Origin: Cellvibrionaceae bacterium 1162T.S.0a.05
Lineage (GTDB): Bacteria; Pseudomonadota; Gammaproteobacteria; Pseudomonadales; Cellvibrionaceae
Direction: 5' to 3'
NCBI GenBank assembly: GCA_000964245.1
Contig: LANB01000001.1
Coordinates: forward strand, 1,281,501 to 1,345,500
Length of the DNA: 64,000 nucleotides
In this document: positions 9,819 to 17,623 of the stretch, piece after piece
How the letters are laid out: each line of letters opens with the position of its first letter
How positions within the stretch are numbered: position 1 is the stretch's first letter
Position numbers and translations under genes: made by a program
Notes under the pieces: generated by a model
Seen by the model: the letters and a program-made list of their open reading frames with translations, nothing else
What the model was told of the DNA's origin: nothing
Databases searched by the model: none

Positions 9819-10799
9819 ATGCAACTCGTCGACACCCTTCAAGAATCGCGCCCTGCGAATCAACTCGCCACCTTGCTCAAAGCCGCGGGCGATCCGCTGC
9901 GCCTGGAAGTACTGCGCGTACTCACCCAGGATTCCTATGGTGTGTTGGAGCTGAGCCATATTTTTGATATCAAGCAAAATGGCATGAGTCACCACCTTAA
10001 AGTGCTCGCGAATGCAGGGCTGGTGACAACCCGTCGCGAAGGCAATTCCATTTTCTATCGCCGCAACACCACCCAGGGCTTGCCCGAATATGAAGAGCAC
10101 GCACTGGCGCATGTCTTAGCCTGCGTTGATCAACTAGCTTTATCCCCCGATCTGGACACACGCATTACCGAGGTACACGCACAGCGCGCAGAAGCCTCGA
10201 GAAAATTTTTCAACGAGCACGGCAGCAATTTAAAAGAGAAGCAGGATCTCATCGCCGCCTTTGGTGTCTACGGTGAACAAGTCGCGCACTTTTTAAAGCA
10301 CTGCCAAATTCCACAACGCGAACATGCTTTGGAAGTTGGGCCTGGAGAGGGTCAGTTCCTGCCTTTACTGGCCGAGCAGTTCAAGGCTGTTTGGGCGCTC
10401 GACAATTCCGACAATATGCTCGAGAGCGCTCGCGTCTTTTGCAAAAGCACCGACAACATCCATTTTATTTCCGGTGATACCCGCTGGTGTTATGAACACC
10501 CACAACATTTTGATGCTGTCGTGATCAATATGGTTCTGCACCACACACCCTCGCCACAGCAAATTTTTCAGGATGTAAAACACTGTTTGCGAGCAGGCGG
10601 TGTGCTAGTCATTTGCGAGCTGAGCCAACACAACCAGGATTGGACGCGCCAAGCCTGCGGCGATTTGTGGCTGGGCTTTGAAGCAAATGAATTAACACGC
10701 TGGGCCGCAGCCGCTGGTTTGCAGGAAGGCGAGAGTACGTACTTCGCCCTGCGTAATGGTTTTCAAATTCAAATACGGGAATTTATTTCCAAACTTTAA
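9819..10799 (+). CDS. sahR: ArsR-family regulator fused to a SAM-dependent methyltransferase domain (SahR type)
   Basis: Residues about 15-85 form an ArsR winged helix (LLKAAGDPLRLEVLRVL, then the recognition region NGMSHHLKVLANAGLV and the wing REGNSIFYR). Residues about 155-290 carry a class I methyltransferase fold with motif I ALEVGPGEGQ and the acidic LDNSDNMLE strand end. Such fusions fit SahR, a repressor of SAM-cycle genes that senses S-adenosylhomocysteine; here the methyltransferase-like domain would be the sensor. Context supports this strongly: metK starts 33 bp downstream, then ahcY and metF, and a perfect palindrome precedes the gene. A catalytically active methyltransferase role is the main alternative. 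Confidence 0.85.
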   Translation: MQLVDTLQESRPANQLATLLKAAGDPLRLEVLRVLTQDSYGVLELSHIFDIKQNGMSHHLKVLANAGLVTTRREGNSIFYRRNTTQGLPEYEEHALAHVLACVDQLALSPDLDTRITEVHAQRAEASRKFFNEHGSNLKEKQDLIAAFGVYGEQVAHFLKHCQIPQREHALEVGPGEGQFLPLLAEQFKAVWALDNSDNMLESARVFCKSTDNIHFISGDTRWCYEHPQHFDAVVINMVLHHTPSPQQIFQDVKHCLRAGGVLVICELSQHNQDWTRQACGDLWLGFEANELTRWAAAAGLQEGESTYFALRNGFQIQIREFISKL

Positions 10800-10832
10800 T
10801 TACTTTAAACACTTTAGGGAGCAGAGCTATCC

Positions 10833-11987
10833 ATGGCTGACTATTCCATATTTACTTCCGAGTCTGTTTCGGAAGGCCACCCAGATAAAATGGCGGATCA
10901 AATTTCAGATGCAATTCTGGATGCAATTATTAAAGACGACCCCAATTCGCGCGTCGCGGTAGAAACCATGGTAAAAACCGGTATGGCTATCGTTGCGGGT
11001 GAAGTGCGTACCTCAACCTATGTTGATTTAGAAGATTTGATTCGCGATGTGATAATCAACATTGGTTACAACTCCAGTGATGTCGGTTTCGACGGTGCCT
11101 CGTGTGCAGTGATCAATGCCATCGGTAAACAAAGTTCGGACATCGCCATGGGCGTTGACGAAGCTGTTGATAAAGACATGGGTGCCGGTGACCAGGGTCT
11201 GATGTTTGGCTATGCTACCAATGAAACCTCGGTATTAATGCCCGCGCCAATTTATTACTCACACCGTTTGGTGGAAAAACAGGCCGAGCTTCGTAAAAAC
11301 GGAACACATAATTGGTCGCGCCCGGACGCAAAAAGTCAGGTGACCTTGCGTTACGAAAATGGCAAACCTGTCGCCGTCGATGCGGTTGTTCTGTCGACAC
11401 AACATTCACCCGACATCAGCCAAAAAGACATTCACGAAGCGGTAATGGAAGACATCATCAAACCTGTCCTTCCTGCAGAATGGTTGCACGCCGACACCAA
11501 GTACCACATCAACCCAACGGGCCAATTTATTATTGGTGGCCCTGTCGGCGACTGCGGTTTAACTGGCCGTAAAATTATCGTTGACACCTACGGCGGCATG
11601 GCGCGACACGGCGGCGGTGCTTTCTCGGGTAAAGACCCCTCCAAGGTTGACCGTTCGGCGGCCTATGCCGGCCGTTATGTCGCAAAAAATATTGTTGCGG
11701 CCGGTCTTGCAGATCGCTGCGAAATTCAGGTGAGCTATGCTATTGGTGTGGCTGAACCCACGTCTATTTCCATTAATACTTTTGGCACAGGAAAGATTGA
11801 CGACGCACAAATTGTTGAGCTGGTAAAACAACATTTTGACTTACGTCCGCGCGGCTTGATTGAAATGCTGGATCTCTTGCGCCCCATTTACCAACCCACT
11901 GCGGCTTACGGACATTTTGGTCGCGAAGAACCCAACTTCACCTGGGAAAAAACCGACAAGGCTGACGCATTAAAAAGCGCCCTTTAA
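10833..11987 (+). CDS. metK: S-adenosylmethionine synthetase
   Basis: Methionine adenosyltransferase makes SAM from methionine and ATP in the cytosol. The 384 residues match the bacterial family. Motifs are [19 protein letters not shown] near residue 10, [12 protein letters not shown] (the ATP motif), and [19 protein letters not shown] (the P-loop-like phosphate motif). The ATG follows GGGAGCAGAG. It is the second gene of the block behind the SahR-type regulator, and 25 bp separate it from ahcY, so SAM synthesis and SAH removal are co-expressed. Confidence 0.99.
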   Translation: MADYSIFTSESVSEGHPDKMADQISDAILDAIIKDDPNSRVAVETMVKTGMAIVAGEVRTSTYVDLEDLIRDVIINIGYNSSDVGFDGASCAVINAIGKQSSDIAMGVDEAVDKDMGAGDQGLMFGYATNETSVLMPAPIYYSHRLVEKQAELRKNGTHNWSRPDAKSQVTLRYENGKPVAVDAVVLSTQHSPDISQKDIHEAVMEDIIKPVLPAEWLHADTKYHINPTGQFIIGGPVGDCGLTGRKIIVDTYGGMARHGGGAFSGKDPSKVDRSAAYAGRYVAKNIVAAGLADRCEIQVSYAIGVAEPTSISINTFGTGKIDDAQIVELVKQHFDLRPRGLIEMLDLLRPIYQPTAAYGHFGREEPNFTWEKTDKADALKSAL

Positions 11988-12012
11988 TTGTTAACGAATC
12001 CGGAGCAAAGAA

Positions 12013-13407
12013 ATGAGCACTCAAGTACACGCTATCGAAAATTTTAGCGACTACAAAGTCGCTGACATCAGCCTCGCAGACTGGGGCCGCAGAGAAATTC
12101 AAATCGCTGAAGGTGAAATGCCCGCGTTAATGGCACTACGTGAAAAATACGCAGCGGAACAACCTTTAAAAGATGCAAAAATTATGGGTTGTATTCACAT
12201 GACAATCCAGACCGCGGTGTTGATTGAAACCCTGGTTGCTCTCGGTGCTGAAGTGCGCTGGTCTTCCTGTAATATTTTTTCTACCCAGGATCACGCTGCC
12301 GCTGCGATTGCTGCGGTAGGCATTCCGGTTTTCGCCTGGAAAGGTGAAACTGAAGAAGAGTTCTGGTGGTGCATCGAGCAAACCATTCTGAAAGATGGCC
12401 AGCCTTGGGAAGCGAATATGATTCTCGACGATGGCGGTGATCTCACGCAAGTCGTTCACGAAAAATACCCGACCATGCTGGATAAAATCCACGGCATTTC
12501 TGAAGAGACAACAACAGGCGTTCACCGCTTGCTGGAAATGCTGGAAGAGGGCAGCTTGAAAGTGCCGGCTATTAACGTCAACGACGCGGTCACTAAAAGC
12601 AAGAACGATAACAAATACGGTTGCCGCCACAGCCTGAACGATGCCATCAAGCGCGGCACTGACCACTTGCTCTCGGGTAAAAAAGCCCTGGTCGTCGGCT
12701 ACGGTGATGTCGGTAAAGGTTCTGCCGCATCACTGCGTCAGGAAGGCATGATTGTTAAAGTCACCGAGATTGACCCCATCTGTGCAATGCAAGCTTGCAT
12801 GGACGGTTTTGAAGTTGTTTCGCCTTACAACGACGGAATCAACACTGGCAAGGTTGAAGACATTAACCTTGAAGTACTGAGCAAAACAGATCTCATCGTC
12901 ACCACAACCGGCAACACTAATGTGTGTGACTCTGCAATGCTGCAAACACTGAAAAACGGTGCCGTTGTGTGCAACATTGGTCATTTCGATAATGAAATTG
13001 ATACGGCGTATATGCGTGAAAACTGGGAGTGGGAAGAAGTGAAACCCCAAGTGCATAAGATCTATCGCAACAAGGAAACCAATGATCATTTGATTTTGTT
13101 ATCTGAAGGTCGTCTGGTAAACCTCGGTAATGCAACCGGTCACCCTTCACGCATTATGGACGGTTCTTTTGCAAACCAGGTGTTGGCGCAGATTCATTTG
13201 TATGAAGCAAAATTTGCTGACCTGCCTGCTGCTGAGAAAACTGACAACCTTTATGTGAAGGTGTTGCCGAAGAAGCTGGATGAGGAAGTGGCATTGGCTA
13301 TGGTTGAAGGCTTTGGGGGTGTTGTGACCAAGCTTACTGAAGGCCAGGCGAAATATATTAATGTGAAGGTAGAAGGGCCTTATAAACCTGAATCCTATAA
13401 GTATTAA
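12013..13407 (+). CDS. ahcY: S-adenosylhomocysteinase
   Basis: SAH hydrolase splits S-adenosylhomocysteine to homocysteine and adenosine, relieving product inhibition of methyltransferases. The 464-residue protein has the N-terminal substrate region ([31 protein letters not shown]), the NAD motif [16 protein letters not shown] near residue 225, and the C-terminal [11 protein letters not shown] tail that completes the NAD site of the neighbouring subunit. A CGGAG site precedes the ATG. A very long inverted repeat starts 12 bp after the stop codon and separates this gene from metF. Confidence 0.99.
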   Translation: MSTQVHAIENFSDYKVADISLADWGRREIQIAEGEMPALMALREKYAAEQPLKDAKIMGCIHMTIQTAVLIETLVALGAEVRWSSCNIFSTQDHAAAAIAAVGIPVFAWKGETEEEFWWCIEQTILKDGQPWEANMILDDGGDLTQVVHEKYPTMLDKIHGISEETTTGVHRLLEMLEEGSLKVPAINVNDAVTKSKNDNKYGCRHSLNDAIKRGTDHLLSGKKALVVGYGDVGKGSAASLRQEGMIVKVTEIDPICAMQACMDGFEVVSPYNDGINTGKVEDINLEVLSKTDLIVTTTGNTNVCDSAMLQTLKNGAVVCNIGHFDNEIDTAYMRENWEWEEVKPQVHKIYRNKETNDHLILLSEGRLVNLGNATGHPSRIMDGSFANQVLAQIHLYEAKFADLPAAEKTDNLYVKVLPKKLDEEVALAMVEGFGGVVTKLTEGQAKYINVKVEGPYKPESYKY

Positions 13408-13418
13408 TTAGTGTCGTG

Positions 13419-13646
13419 TGAGCGTTTTAAAGCTGCAAGTGGCTTTTTTGTTTTGATTCATTTGTAGTTTTGTTGTTTGAACACTTATCGTGAGGGGCTC
13501 CTTCCGAAAACGCATGAATACATCCCTGTAGCTCCCTCTCTTCCTCCCTGAAGAGAGGGTTTCGGAAGGAGCCCCTCACGCTAAGTGTTCCAGAAAGATC
13601 ATGAAATGAATCAAAACAAAAAAGCCACTCGCAGTTTAAACGCTCA
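13419..13646 (-). repeat. Nested palindromic element, copy 3, with about 90-nt arms
   Basis: This copy has by far the longest arms. The left arm 13419-13509 and right arm 13560-13646 are reverse complements in two blocks: an outer block of about 43 nt that includes the run GGCTTTTTTGTTTTGATTCA on both sides, and an inner block of about 31 nt with one mismatch. A poorly matched stretch of about 15 nt lies between the blocks. The centre holds the family core (13515-13534, reverse orientation) and an inner hairpin of CTCTCTT with a CAGGGA loop. The T-runs could make it a terminator read from either side. It fills most of the ahcY-metF gap. Confidence 0.92.
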
Positions 13647-13792
13647 TGCGAGTGCTTGTTGGGAAACAGCTTTTTAAAAACGGATTAAACACCTGAATTG
13701 AGCGGAAACCCTGGAAGGCCGCGGATTTCTCGCGACTCACTATACAAACAAACGCAAGAGAGAAAACGAGAGCACTTTTGGAAGTAAATAAC

Positions 13793-14629
13793 ATGCAAGA
13801 TACCAGAATCAGTTTTGAATTCTTCCCACCTAAAACCGAAAAAGGCCGGGAGAAACTGAAAAGAGTTCGTAAGGAACTCAATAAATTACAACCGGAGTTC
13901 TTTTCGGTCACTTACGGTGCGGGCGGCTCAACCAGGGACAATACACTCGGTATTGTCAAAGGGATGCTCAAAGAAAAACTGCCGACTGCCCCACATTTGA
14001 GTTTTGGTGGTGATAGCGAAGACAGCATGCTTGAGCTGATCAACATTTATAAAGATATGGGTGTGAATCGCATTGTTGCCTTGCGCGGCGATCGACCCTC
14101 TGGAATGGGTGGTCCTTCAAAACAATTGGTCTACGCCAATGAGTTGGTCGAATTTATTCGCAAACATACCGGCGACCATTTTCAATTGGAGGTTGCAGCC
14201 TACCCGGAAGTCCATCCAGAAGCGCCCGGTTACGTTCAGGATATTCGCTACCTCAAAGGCAAGTTTGACGCAGGCGCCAACAGTGCCTTGACGCAATACT
14301 TTTTTAACACGGATGCTTATTTTTATTTTATTGATGAATGCGCGAAAGAGGGGATTGATCAGCCCATCTATCCCGGTATTATGCCGATCACCAATTTTGT
14401 GAACCTCGCTCGCTTCAGCGATGCCTGCGGCGCAGAGATTCCACGCTGGATTCGCAAAAAACTGGATAGCTATGGTGACAACGTCGAAGCCATTGCAGCC
14501 TTTGGTGAGGAGTTTATCAGCCGCTTTTGTGAGAAACTGTTAGCCGGTGGCGCACCGGGTCTGCATTTCTACACAATGAACAACCTGGAGCCCACGACAA
14601 CTATCGTGAATAATATTCGCAGTAATTAA
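13793..14629 (+). CDS. metF: Methylenetetrahydrofolate reductase
   Basis: MetF reduces 5,10-methylene-THF to 5-methyl-THF, the methyl donor for methionine synthesis, using FAD in the cytosol. Motifs are ISFEFFPPKTEKG, FSVTYGAGGSTRD, RIVALRGDRPSG, EVAAYPEVHPEA, KFDAGANSALTQ and PGIMPITNF. I chose the ATG at 13793, which has GGAAG at 8 bp, over an in-frame TTG at 13778; this gives 278 residues. It completes the SAM cycle with metK and ahcY but is separated from ahcY by 385 bp and the giant inverted repeat, so its expression may be attenuated or driven by its own promoter. Confidence 0.97.
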   Translation: MQDTRISFEFFPPKTEKGREKLKRVRKELNKLQPEFFSVTYGAGGSTRDNTLGIVKGMLKEKLPTAPHLSFGGDSEDSMLELINIYKDMGVNRIVALRGDRPSGMGGPSKQLVYANELVEFIRKHTGDHFQLEVAAYPEVHPEAPGYVQDIRYLKGKFDAGANSALTQYFFNTDAYFYFIDECAKEGIDQPIYPGIMPITNFVNLARFSDACGAEIPRWIRKKLDSYGDNVEAIAAFGEEFISRFCEKLLAGGAPGLHFYTMNNLEPTTTIVNNIRSN

Positions 14630-14685
14630 TTTCCAGCCTGGCGCAAGTCAGCTAAACATTGATTAAGAGTGTATGTTAAGGGCTT

Positions 14686-15420
14686 ATGCGCATACCCCGC
14701 ATTTACACAACGCAAAAACTGGCGGTTGACCAACACCTTCAACTCGAAGACGCCGCCAGTCATCACCTCATTCGTGTTTTGCGCATGCAAGTCGGCCGCC
14801 CCCTCATCCTCTTTAACGGTGAGGGCGGCGAATACCAGGCGGAAATCAGCGCGATTAACAAACGCCAGGTTGAAGTACGCTGCTGTGAATTTCAGAACGA
14901 AAACCGCAGTTCACCGCTCACTACCGAGCTCGCCATCGGCATCTCCAAAGGCGACCGCATGGACTGGGTACTGCAAAAAGCCACAGAATTGGGGGTAAGC
15001 AACATCACCCCACTGTTTTGCGAACGCTCGGAGGTGAAACTCAGTGGCGAACGCCTCGAAAAAAAGCACCGGCACTGGCAACAGATTCTCATCTCCGCTT
15101 GCGAACAATGCCAACGCAACCAACTCCCCGACCTGCATACCCCTCGCACCCTCACGGACTATCTCGAAGGCTGTCACAGCGAACTCAAACTCGTCCTCCA
15201 CCATCGCTCCGCAACAAGCCCCTCTGAGCTCGCAAAAAAAACTCAACCGCAGTCGCTCAGCTTCCTTATTGGCCCCGAAGGCGGCCTCAGCGAAGAAGAA
15301 ATAGACCAGGCTCAACAACACAACTTTCAACCCCTGCTGCTCGGCCCCCGCGTGCTGCGCACCGAAACCGCCCCCCTCGCGGCCCTCAGCTTATTTCAAT
15401 ACCTGTGGGGCGACCTCTAA
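14686..15420 (+). CDS. rsmE: 16S rRNA (uracil-1498-N3)-methyltransferase
   Basis: RsmE methylates U1498 of 16S rRNA with SAM and is a SPOUT-fold, knotted methyltransferase. The 244 residues match the family. The N-terminal PUA-like part includes HHLIRVLRM and FNGEGGEY. The knot carries FLIGPEGGLSEEEI and LGPRVLRTETAPLAAL, the SAM-binding signature of this family. It follows metF by 56 bp on the same strand and is a SAM consumer next to SAM-cycle genes. Palindrome copy 4 lies downstream. Confidence 0.97.
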   Translation: MRIPRIYTTQKLAVDQHLQLEDAASHHLIRVLRMQVGRPLILFNGEGGEYQAEISAINKRQVEVRCCEFQNENRSSPLTTELAIGISKGDRMDWVLQKATELGVSNITPLFCERSEVKLSGERLEKKHRHWQQILISACEQCQRNQLPDLHTPRTLTDYLEGCHSELKLVLHHRSATSPSELAKKTQPQSLSFLIGPEGGLSEEEIDQAQQHNFQPLLLGPRVLRTETAPLAALSLFQYLWGDL

Positions 15421-15793
15421 ACTTCCCCTACGCTTACATGTTGTTAAAGGCGTCACAGCCTGCCAAGCTGACACGCAGCTAAAACACCTGTTTAAACTCA
15501 TGTTTAACGGGAATGTTTTACAATGGAGTCACAATGACAAAGCGCGGCAAGAAAACAAAGAAATAATCAAGCCATACTGAGTGAATGACACTCGCAAGAT
15601 GGTTGCCGGAGTCTGAGTGGGGCAGGTGGCCCCTTGTGAAACCGTCACGGCATGGAAGCCGTATCGGAGCTACAGGGATGTATTCACGCGATTTCACAAG
15701 GGGCCACCTGCCCCACTCAGACTCCCTCGCGATACCCAAAACAGCAAAGCCGCACAAAGAACAAAACGAAGAAAATGAACAAGGGACCCATAA
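15421..15793. other. rsmE-FHA intergenic region
   Basis: This 373-bp gap contains nested palindrome copy 4 and short flanks. Apparent open frames here run through the palindrome and are not believed to be genes. No convincing promoter or RNA gene was seen. Confidence 0.55.
15608..15725 (+). repeat. Nested palindromic element, copy 4, perfect 34-nt arms
   Basis: The arms 15608-15641 and 15692-15725 are perfect reverse complements over 34 nt. Inside lie the GAAACCGTC lead, an inner hairpin CACGGC-ATGGA-AGCCGT, and the conserved core 15667-15686, followed by CACGCGATTTC. It is the clearest copy for defining the architecture. It sits between rsmE and the double-FHA gene, both on the plus strand. 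Confidence 0.92.
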
Positions 15794-16711
15794 ATGCTCT
15801 GCATTAAATCCGTCGCCAACGAGAACGAAGTCTACCCATTAAAGGGCTTCAAATTCTCCATAGGCAGTGCCCCCGAGTGCGACATCGTCCTCGAACACGG
15901 CATGCTCCACGACATCCACGCCCTACTCTGGGTCGGCAAGGACTTCGTCACCGTAATGACCGTTCAGGACGCCGTCGTCACCGTCAATGGCGAGCTCGTT
16001 ACCGACCGCCGAAAAGTTCAGATCGGTGAAACTATCGCCTTTGCTGACCAGGAAATGCGCGTGGACGAAATCAGCGAAGAAGCGCCAAAGAAAACTGCAA
16101 AAGCCAAAAAGCCTGAAAAAACCGAGGAGTCAGAAAGCGAATGGATGCTCATTAGCCGCAACCCGGAAATGAAGGGCCAGAAAATTAAAATCGAGGAACG
16201 TTGCACCGTCGGCCGAGCAAAAGACAACACCATCTGCATACCGATGATCAGCCTTTCGCGCCACCATGCCACACTCAATCTTGATGAAGAAGGCTTGACG
16301 GTAAAAGACGAACAATCCGCTAATGGTACCTTTATCAATGGCAAACAAATTGGTGCCGAACCAACGCGTTTACAGCGCGGTGATATTGTCGCCTTTGATG
16401 AACTGGAGTTTTTAGTCCACGGCCCGGAAAGCAGTATCTATTCGGAGCAAACCTCGGTACGCGCAGTAGCCCGACCAAATTTCGCCTCGCGCTCACCGGT
16501 GCCCACCGCGATCGATCGCCAAAAGATCTCCATTGTGCAGCGTAAGCCCGAAAGTTTTACGGAAAAATTTGAAGCCATTCAGGCCGAACAATCCTTTGGG
16601 AATCGGGCAGGTAAATTCCTGAGTTCCCCGGTTTTCTGGCTCGGCATTGTTGCGGTGATTATTATTGCCGCTGCAGTTACAACGGCGAGCGCCCAGGATT
16701 TTTCGCTGTAG
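15794..16711 (+). CDS. Tail-anchored protein with two FHA domains
   Basis: This 305-residue protein has two forkhead-associated domains. The first (about 1-95) is diverged and lacks a clear phosphothreonine site. The second (about 115-210) is canonical, with VGRAKDNTI, SLSRHHATL and SANGTFINGKQI. A Lys/Glu-rich linker (about 97-112) joins them. After a basic/polar stretch there is one hydrophobic helix near the C-terminus (VFWLGIVAVIIIAAAV), so it is probably anchored in the inner membrane with the FHA domains in the cytosol. Its role is probably phospho-dependent scaffolding; no kinase gene is nearby. Its end overlaps the convergent XRE gene by 35 bp. Confidence 0.85.
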   Translation: MLCIKSVANENEVYPLKGFKFSIGSAPECDIVLEHGMLHDIHALLWVGKDFVTVMTVQDAVVTVNGELVTDRRKVQIGETIAFADQEMRVDEISEEAPKKTAKAKKPEKTEESESEWMLISRNPEMKGQKIKIEERCTVGRAKDNTICIPMISLSRHHATLNLDEEGLTVKDEQSANGTFINGKQIGAEPTRLQRGDIVAFDELEFLVHGPESSIYSEQTSVRAVARPNFASRSPVPTAIDRQKISIVQRKPESFTEKFEAIQAEQSFGNRAGKFLSSPVFWLGIVAVIIIAAAVTTASAQDFSL

Positions 16712-17441
16712 GTTTCACGTAATCCGCGAACAGGTTGTACTGCCATTCGCGTAAGGCAAAGACCACCGTCGTCCCGAATTTTTTGCCTATTGGCAGTGCG
16801 CTATCCTTGCGGTGCAAATCATTAAACTCGTGGGAAAATTGATCCATCAATTCCTGTAAAAGTTTGTTACTCGCCGGGCTGAACAGGCCATTCAATACCA
16901 ACAATTTTTCGCGTTCGTCTTCAAAGCGCGAACTGAAAAACTCTTTTTCGACCTTTTCCTGGAAAAACTTCTGGATCGCGCCATTGCGTTGCCAGCGAAA
17001 ATTGGGCGAGATGCGCAACTTGATGCGATTGCCCGGCAATAAGTCCAGCAAGCCAAGGCGGTCGAGCTTCGCCAGCTTCTGAATACACTCGTGTTCGCTC
17101 AGTTCAAAGTACGAAAGCAGATCCTGATAGCTGAAACCGTTGATCACACTGACAGTAACCATCAACAGGACCAGATCCGCAGCAATTTCTTCTTCCTGCT
17201 CAGGCGTCAGGGTTTCCAGTTGTTGGCGATTTTTTTGTGCGAGCATCACCAAATCGGATATTTCGAGGCCCGCCAGCAAGGCGATGCTCTCCAGACGCTG
17301 CAAAGTAAAACTTTCCTCCGAAAACAAGCGTTTAACCGAGGCCTCGCTTAAATCCAGGCTGTCAGCGACTTGCTGATAGGTGATACCACTTGCCCGTAGC
17401 TGTTTTTTCAAAGCTTTGATGAGTTCACTGGATTGCGGCAT
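16677..17441 (-). CDS. XRE-family transcriptional regulator with a long C-terminal domain
   Basis: The first 60 or so residues form a Cro/CI-type helix-turn-helix (ITYQQVADSLDLSEASVKRLF, in which QQVADSLDLSEASVKRL is the HTH core). The remaining 190 residues look alpha-helical and could bind a ligand or oligomerise. The ATG at 17441 has GGAG in front and is preferred to a TTG 33 bp upstream; this gives 254 residues. It is divergent from the acyltransferase/ligase fusion gene across 182 bp, so it may regulate that gene. It is convergent with and overlaps the double-FHA gene. Confidence 0.85.
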   Translation of the reverse strand: MPQSSELIKALKKQLRASGITYQQVADSLDLSEASVKRLFSEESFTLQRLESIALLAGLEISDLVMLAQKNRQQLETLTPEQEEEIAADLVLLMVTVSVINGFSYQDLLSYFELSEHECIQKLAKLDRLGLLDLLPGNRIKLRISPNFRWQRNGAIQKFFQEKVEKEFFSSRFEDEREKLLVLNGLFSPASNKLLQELMDQFSHEFNDLHRKDSALPIGKKFGTTVVFALREWQYNLFADYVKPTAKNPGRSPL

Positions 17442-17623
17442 TATGGCGAGCTCCTCTCCGAGGACAAATAACAATAAGCAGGGTAAAGGGCATAGTATTA
17501 GATTACGCTACCCTTTGCCTAGCATAGCAGCACATTGCCAGGAATCGTTGCAGCTCGCGCGCCCTTAGTCGACACTGAAGGCTCCCCGCTCAACAATTCT
17601 GTAGATATATAAGGATGGCATCA

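Noticed and set aside
11988-12012. SAH riboswitch in front of ahcY
   Set aside because: The metK-ahcY gap is only 25 bp and holds just the ribosome-binding site; control is more likely through the upstream regulator and palindrome.
12166-12666. Long antisense open frame inside ahcY (166 codons), and similar frames inside ppc, pgk and tkt
   Set aside because: These frames mirror the codon bias of the real genes; the sense products are unambiguous enzymes and the antisense products match nothing recognisable.
13419-13646. Integron attC site or CRISPR array as explanation for the nested palindromes
   Set aside because: The characteristic attC core sites are absent, copies are dispersed rather than arrayed, and there are no regular spacers or cas or integrase genes.
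15518-15842. Open frames on both strands across palindrome copy 4, and a similar frame at 56151-56354 across copy 6, sharing a GATGMY peptide
   Set aside because: The shared peptide comes from the conserved linker of the repeat itself; the frames have no ribosome-binding site and run through self-complementary arms.
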